64,000 bases of DNA, taken from Hydrangea macrophylla (Eukaryota > Streptophyta > Magnoliopsida > Cornales > Hydrangeaceae). Numbering within the stretch: position 1 is the first letter of the stretch; each line of letters begins with the position of its first letter. The stretch covers positions 73,523,169 to 73,587,168 of the forward strand of contig CM066988.1 of assembly GCA_033977485.1 (NCBI GenBank). The letters run 5' to 3'. The translations under genes were made by a program, and so were the position numbers. Positions 58,160-64,000 of the stretch are shown piece after piece. Under the pieces are notes generated by a model that was not told the origin of the DNA, ran no database searches, and saw nothing but the letters and a program-made list of their open reading frames with translations.

Positions 58160-58256
58160 CAAACTCTAGATTTTGAGGACGAAATCCTCTGATAAGATGG
58201 GTAGAGATGTAGCACCTGAATTTCTCCAGAAATTCCATGTAGGATATTAGAAATTA
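58160..58256 (+). mobile_element. Internal duplicate of element 3' end and LTR start
   Basis: TTTTGAGGACGAAATCCTCT, a purine-containing stretch and TGTAGCACCTGAATTTCTCC (58207) mimic the true end at 58561-58620 (TTTCGAGGACGAAATCC then TGTAACACCTG). About 40 bp later integrase-tail coding sequence resumes. This is the 3' edge of a different relative, spliced inside the element. Confidence 0.65.
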
Positions 58257-58550
58257 GTGATGTTGCCACCAAGGTTGTCAGGTATTCACAATGTTTTTCA
58301 CGTCAGTATGTTGAAGGAGTATCATCAGGGCACGACGCCACGTGTAATCGAATTCAAGGACATTGAGGCGAATAATGACGTGTCTTACACAGAGAGACCC
58401 AACAAGATTTTGGGTCGAGAAACCAAGAAGCTGAGGAACAAGGAGATCCCATTGGTGAAAGTTCAATGGAATCATCATGGTGAAAGAGAAGCTTCGTGGA
58501 AAATGGAGTTAGAGATGCGAGAGAAATATCCTTCTCTGTTTTGTACCTAA
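58257..58550 (+). pseudogene. Integrase C-terminal tail with chromodomain-like segment
   Basis: It reads MLPPRLSGIHNVFHVSMLKE then YHQG, the conserved end of plant chromoviral integrases, followed by RPNKILGRETKKLRNKEIPL and VKVQWNHHGEREASWKMELE, matching the Tekay/Del chromodomain (LVKVxW...EATWE). It ends EMREKYPSLFCT at 58550. The segment is intact for 97 codons but has no upstream integrase core, so it is a fragment. Such chromodomains direct integration to marked chromatin in complete elements. Confidence 0.88.
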
Positions 58551-58597
58551 ATAAGCTCTGATTTCGAGGACGAAATCCTTTAATAGGTGGTGGAAGA

Positions 58598-61500
58598 TGT
58601 AACACCTGTAATTTTCTTTTCATTAATAATATCAGTTTTTCGAATTTTTGTATTGGACCGACTATATTAATATATTATTATTTTAATTACGTGACGGTAT
58701 GGACGTGTTGTAGTATTACCATATAGACTGTAGTAACCTTACCGACTCGACCATAATAAGATTTAACTTAGTCCCGTACCCGGACCCGGACATTAGAAAT
58801 AATACCAGTTTGCACGTAATTCGAGACTGACACGTATACCGAGGAACTTATGCACGTAAACTGAGGAAGTGGCACACAACCCAAGGTGGGCCCCACATGG
58901 CCGGCCATGTGGCAACCACATGGCATCCCTTTGGACACATGTCCACTACAAGGACACATGTCCTAGCATGCAAGCATGCAATAGGACACCTAACACTTGC
59001 ATTTTCTATATAACCACTCCTATATGCATCCATAACTCTCTTAGACTCTCCATAATCTGCACTCTAGAGAGGAGATGAGGAAACTTAGAAGCTCATGAGT
59101 GTCATAAAGAAAGAAATAGAAAGTTAGAAGGAGAGGAAGTTCACTAGTGAAGTTGAGTTCAAGCTCCATCAAGCTCAAATCAACAATCCAAGCTTAGTTT
59201 CAAGTTATAGTGAGTAATCTAACTCAATTTAGAACATATATAGTATGTATTAATGTTTAGTAGAAGTTTGATGTTGTTGTGTTGAAGTTTTCATGACATG
59301 CAAGACAAATCCATAAATCTGAGAAACTGAAACTCTCATCAGAACATAGTTTAGTAAAATGAATGTTTTGTACAGCTCAAAAATCCGAATCAAGCTAGCT
59401 TTTTTTGTGGTAAAATCTAACTCATATATCTACAAATAACTCTTCTATAGCTTAGTCTAGAAATCACTCCTTTATGGGTGAAATGCATGTACAACGCAGT
59501 GTTATAAACCTGGGAAAATAGAAACTTCCAGCAGAATGTAGTTTAGTAAAATGGATGTTTTGAGGAGCTCCAAAATGAGAATTATGCTAGGTTTTTTGTG
59601 GTAAAATATAACTCATTTATCTACAAATACCTCTTCTATAGCTCAGTCTAGAAATCACTCCTTCATGGGTGAAATGCATGTACAACGCAGTGTTATAAAT
59701 CTGAGAAACTGAAACTTTCAGCAGAACATAGTTTAGTAAAATGAATGTTTTGTGCAGCTCAAAAATGAGAATTAAGCTAGTTTTTTTTGTGAAGAAAGCT
59801 AACTCATTTGTCTACAAATAACCCTTCTATAGCTCAGTCTAAAAACCCTCCTTCATAGGTAAAATTCACGTACAATGCAGTACTATAAATCTGGGACAGA
59901 ACAGTCCGAGATATAAGAAATGTCTTGTAAAATAAATAGTTTGAGTAGCTCAAAAATGTAATTGAAGCTAGATTTTTTTTGTACATGAAGATATTCCTAT
60001 TATCTATAATGTTTTAGTTTTGAGTTTGATCTACAAAACAATTTATCATGCCCAAATAAATCATGATAATTCAGTCAACACAGTGAAAATATATCCTGGC
60101 AGATTGTACAACTTCTTGTATAATGTTTTGTTGATGCATGGTGTTAATTGTTGATGCTAGTTTGCTGGTACTTGTGTTGTTATGAAAATCTCATGCTATA
60201 GTAGTGCTATCGCATAGATGAGTATGTTAAGGGTTTCGTCTATGTGTTTATTGGTATTAAATTCACGTTATAAATCCATGAGCTATGTGCTATGTTTTCT
60301 ATTTTTGTGAATATAGTCTAATAACCGTTGAAAGTTTATACCCAAACTATAAGTATATTGTATGGCATGATTATTACGTTGATAAGTGATCGGGAAAGTT
60401 TCTATCGTAAGTATATTGAGAGGAAAACGGAATGTCGAACGTATAGCGAAATATTAACAGTTATAAATGGATGATATTAACGAACTAAAATACGAAACGT
60501 ACGAATGCGTAAAAAAAATGATACAACCTTCAATAACAGATTTAATGCGAATAAGGGACATTAGGCCTCGTTTCTAGTCGTGTGACTACCGGTCAAAGTC
60601 GATTCATGAACTTTTGTGTCGTGTTTGGATAATTCTTGCAAAATTGGTCTCTCGATTATTCCATGGAGTCGATTGGTGAGTTATGTTTTGTTCCTTGATC
60701 TGAGGATCGGCATGACGTGTTCGGTCAAGTGTGGATGACCTGAGGATCGTCGTGACGTGTTCGATCAAGTGGTTGATTATTTTTCCGCACCCTTGGACTG
60801 AGGATCGGCATGACGTGTTCGGTTATGTACGGGTGATCTGAGGATCGGCATGACGTGTTCGTCCAAGTGATTATTAATTTCCCGTACCCTTAGTCTGAGG
60901 ATCGGCATGACGTGTTCGGTAACGTGCGGGCGACCTGAGGATCGCCATGACGTGTTCGACCAAGAGATTGTTAATGTCCCGCACACTTATGCCATTTGGG
61001 CGATAGTTTGAATGCCATTTGGGCGACAGTTTGAGTGCCAGTTGGGCGACAGTTATCTATTCATTGTTGAGTGATGTTCTTTCTTGACCAGTAAAAGCGT
61101 TTGGAGTTAAGTCTTCTTTCAGTCAATGTCATTGGTCAGTTCAGTTCTGGGTTAAGTTTCAAAAGGAATGATTGGGTTTAAATAAGACATGGTTTTGAGA
61201 ATAAGAAAAGACGAACAAGACATAGTATTGAGAATAAGAAATGATGAACAATATATGGTTTCGAGAAATAAGAAGAGATGAAGAATAACTTACCTTAAGT
61301 GGTGGTAACCTTAAGGGGACCCTCACTTAGCTTAACCGCTAACGGCTTTTCATGCCGCTGGACCTTCCACGTCCAGCCTTTGCAGGTCTAGACGGAGCCG
61401 ACTGCTATCAAGATGCTGACTATACTACTGAAGACTATGCTGGTGAAGATTACTACGAGGAAGGCTACGGTTTCGCCAGCTGAAGACTTTGGAGTTTTTC

Positions 61501-61779
61501 CTTTTGTCATAGTTCTGTTACTATTATGTTAGTGATGTAATAGTTTAGCTAGTCTTGTAATATGTATCTTTTGGATATCTTTTTGGCCTGTAATATACTA
61601 CTGATGTAAGACTTGGATATTTTAAATTTCTGCTTCCGCTGAACTTAGTCACTTTCCCATATCACATTATTGTTATAAGCATGTTTGGACAATTAGGTGA
61701 CACTCACAACCAGTCACGTGTCTACGAACCCATAAAGGAAATTTATTTTTCCCTATTTTTGGTACTTCGGGGCGTGACA
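58598..61779 (+). repeat. 3' LTR of the Tekay-like element
   Basis: 3182 bp, near-identical to 51126-54318. Differences include one unit fewer in the ATGCCATTTGGGCGA run (three instead of four), an added GCATGCAA near 58973 and an added CGTACC near 58776. Low divergence points to a recent insertion. Confidence 0.92.
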
Positions 61780-63462
61780 ATGGGTTTTGATGAACCAAAT
61801 CTTATGGACAAAATCAATCTGTTTTGCTGAATTTTGACTAGTTCATTTTAAAGTGTGACGAAAATATCTTAGGTGATGGTTGAAACTTATTAGAGAGATC
61901 AAACTCATAGATCAACTTGATTATCATGATTTCCAATCAATTTAGCTCTCAAGTTCTATGAAGAACTTTAGATCATGGATCAAAGGGACTTACAAATATC
62001 ATATTGGAGATAAAATTCAATAGGAATTCTAGGTTATAGGAATGATCACGAGAAAAGTATGAACATAGGAATCATCCTTCTCATAGATCATACTTCCAAA
62101 TCATCATGGAATTCAAAATAGATATATATACATCATCATGTATGCATGGATCCAAACTAAATGGATGAATGAAATCAAAATTTGAAAATCAAAGTGAAAA
62201 TCAATCTTTAATTATGAATTATCAACAAAATCAAAGAGGATTTAGATCTAACTATGTGAGTGTGTGAAGAACAAGAGAGGAAGAGGATGAGTGTTCTAAC
62301 AAAGAAAACAAAGACTAAGCTAGATCCAAATCTTATAGATCTATATATCAAAGTAAGAATTAGAGATGAATTGTGATGTCTACCTCTTGGAGGATTCTCA
62401 ATTATGTAATCAAAGTTGATTTTAAGGATCTTCTTCTTGAAATGTTCTTCAAGTTCTTCAAGCACTCATCCATGGTAGAAGTTGAAGGAGGAAATTGATG
62501 TCAAATTGTGATCTAATTAGCCTAAGATTAGTTTAGAAAACTTTAATTCATAATTCTCTGTCTAGAAATCTCTTAAATTGATGTGATCCTATCTTCAAGT
62601 ATTTTCAAAGTGTACTTAAGGATATTCTAAGCTTCTTCAAGATGATCTCATATGAGATGCATAGGATCTATATATAGAGTTTTGAAAACTTAACTCTTAA
62701 GTTTTCAGGGTTAAAACAAAGATTTTAGAGGTAAAAAAGGGTTAAAATAGTCATTTCAGTGCCTAAACACAGTTTTTGGGCAATTTTCTCGCTGTGGGAA
62801 GCCTCTGGAAGGGTTTGGAACTCAAAAGGCTCGATGGAGGGATTGACTTATAGGTGGCGGCTTAGGTAGGACCTGCCACCCCATAAGTGGGACCCGCCAC
62901 CTATTTTTCTTGACCCTCTGGTTGCTCTTATGTCCTGTTTCAAATATTACGTGCACTGCTTTTCCAGATTTTCATAAAATTGTTTTTTGGTATCTAAAAT
63001 CGTCCGTTTACGTACCGTTGGAAAATTGTCGAGTTGAACTTTAGTATAAAAATATTTCTGGAGGATTTGAAATGAGAATTGAAGTTCAATTGAAGTCTGA
63101 AAGTCCTCCGGAACTTTCGTCGTCTTTTTGAAATCAAACGACTTCTTTTTCAAAATTGCTTTTCAATGTGCATTGATTTCGAGTTTTCTTTGAAATTGAA
63201 TCTCTGGATACCTAGAATACTGCATTTAGAACACTTTATATTCATATAACCCTGAGTGAATATCAATTATGAGAGATGATTTTGACAAAATCGGGATTTA
63301 TGCATGGAAAAGGGCTTTTCTGAGCTTGAAGTCACTTTTCGAAGTTCAATCTTTCGATTGTGTAGAATCCGATACCTTCTACGGGGTACTTTTCATCATT
63401 GAATCCTCCAAGACGTTGTCCATCCTAAATCCTATCAGTGTGGTCAAAATTGGGTGTCTACA

Positions 63463-64000
63463 ACCATGCACATTCATTAACGCTCAATGGAGTGCATCCC
63501 TCTATAGCATTTTGTATTTTTTTAAGAATAAAGATTCAATAGTCCTTTCATGACCGGGACTATACCATCACAGTTGATTTAAAATATGTGGAAGACAGTT
63601 TAAAACAATGGTTTCATCTCGCACTCTCAATGGTGTTAGCATTAAAGGTGGTTTGCAAAAGTCATTGAAAAAAAATGCCTTGAGGCTTAAAGTTAAGAAA
63701 GTGTTTTGACAAACTGAGCTTTTAGGGACAGTTTGATAACATTTTCTGAAAATAGAAAGTCATGGAATACTAAAAAGGATCATCTCAAGATTCTGCGTGT
63801 TCGATCGATCGACGCGCCTTCAATCGATCGAACTGCATCCTCTCTCAATCGATCGAAATGTCTTCTATCACTTAATTGTTCCCATGTTTGATCGATTGAA
63901 CTCTCTTCGATCGATTGAATGCAGGTATTCTGCAGTATGCATGGTAGAGGCTGGAGATCACTGTTTCATCATGATCTCCCAACTCTGGAACTACTCAGAC
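63463..64000. mobile_element. Unassigned repeat carrying a TCGATCGA word cluster
   Basis: This is the sequence into which the minus-strand Tat-like element inserted. No reading frame of note. 63798-63925 holds TTCGATCGATCGACGCGCC, TCAATCGATCGAACTGC, TCAATCGATCGAAATG, TTTGATCGATTGAACT and TTCGATCGATTGAATGC. By analogy with the other clusters it is probably part of an LTR that continues outside the window. Confidence 0.55.

Larger units (their letters stand above)
51126..61779 (+). mobile_element. Tekay/Del-like Ty3/gypsy element, pol-deficient, ATGGG target duplication
   Basis: A complete LTR-to-LTR element of 10654 bp. ATGGG flanks it at 51121-51125 and 61780-61784. LTRs are 51126-54318 and 58598-61779, starting TGTAACACCTG and ending GGGGCGTGACA. 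The primer site is TGGTATCAGAGCT (54327-54339) and the polypurine tract AGGTGGTGGAAGA (58585-58597). The 4.3-kb interior has zinc knuckles and a chromodomain-type integrase tail but no reverse transcriptase, RNase H or integrase core. It sits inside the minus-strand Tat-like LTR. Confidence 0.92.
41206..63462 (-). mobile_element. Tat/Ogre-like LTR, minus strand, split by two nested retroelements
   Basis: On the minus strand it starts TGTAGACACCCAATTTTGACC at 63462. LTR segments are 61785-63462, 50255-51125 and about 41206-41869. Removing the Athila-like (41870-50249) and Tekay-like (51126-61779) insertions leaves about 3.2 kb, the same size and content as the plus copy at 20120-27248. Reading frames at 62208-62465, 62947-63153 and 63269-63553 lie in LTR sequence without domains. 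Confidence 0.8.

Overview
This window is nuclear DNA from a large, transposon-rich plant genome, probably a eudicot. The evidence is nested LTR retrotransposons of recognisable plant lineages (Athila-like, Tekay/Del-like and Tat/Ogre-like Ty3/gypsy, plus several Ty1/copia), many MITEs, a decayed MULE transposase, and a single intronless DYW-class pentatricopeptide-repeat (PPR) gene. No rRNA, tRNA, CRISPR or bacterial feature was seen. The species cannot be named from this sequence.

Layout. 1-16722 is a nest. A minus-strand copia LTR and leader (12637-16722) received two gypsy LTRs of one family (here R1): one plus-strand (14067 to about 16295) and one minus-strand (12636 leftwards past the window edge). 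The minus-strand copy was in turn entered by a large protein-less retrotransposon derivative (LTRs 912-2610 and 10306-12003). That derivative is flanked by a 157-bp direct duplication of its target and carries an extra copy of its own 3' tail on the left. 16723-20119 holds a broken MULE transposase and a copia solo LTR with a perfect 5-bp target duplication.

20120-27248 is a Tat/Ogre-like LTR carrying a Stowaway-type MITE and a 3.55-kb gag-only copia element. 27401-29957 is a hAT-like remnant split by a gypsy solo LTR (27871-29908, target duplication GCTTG). 29958-39130 is the gene island: the PPR gene at 30851-32761, surrounded only by MITEs, simple repeats and one possible decayed LTR. 39140-40722 is a copia pseudogene.

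40725-63462 is a second Tat/Ogre-like LTR with leader, on the minus strand. It was split by an 8.4-kb Athila-like element (41870-50249, CCAAG duplication) and a 10.65-kb Tekay-like element (51126-61779, ATGGG duplication). The last 540 bases belong to another repeat.

The only gene likely to serve the host is the PPR gene, a probable organellar RNA-editing factor. Every retroelement whose body is visible lacks a recognisable reverse transcriptase, so all would need enzymes from elsewhere.

The most unusual signal is a set of dense clusters of CpG-containing, mostly self-complementary 8-base words (TCGCGCGA, AATCGATT, AGTCGACT-like, TCGATCGA) in or next to LTRs of different families, with a non-palindromic analogue (CCTTCGG/CCGAAGG) in the protein-less element. 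Boundaries were placed by eye by matching LTR pairs and target duplications. Divergence values and family names should be checked by alignment.
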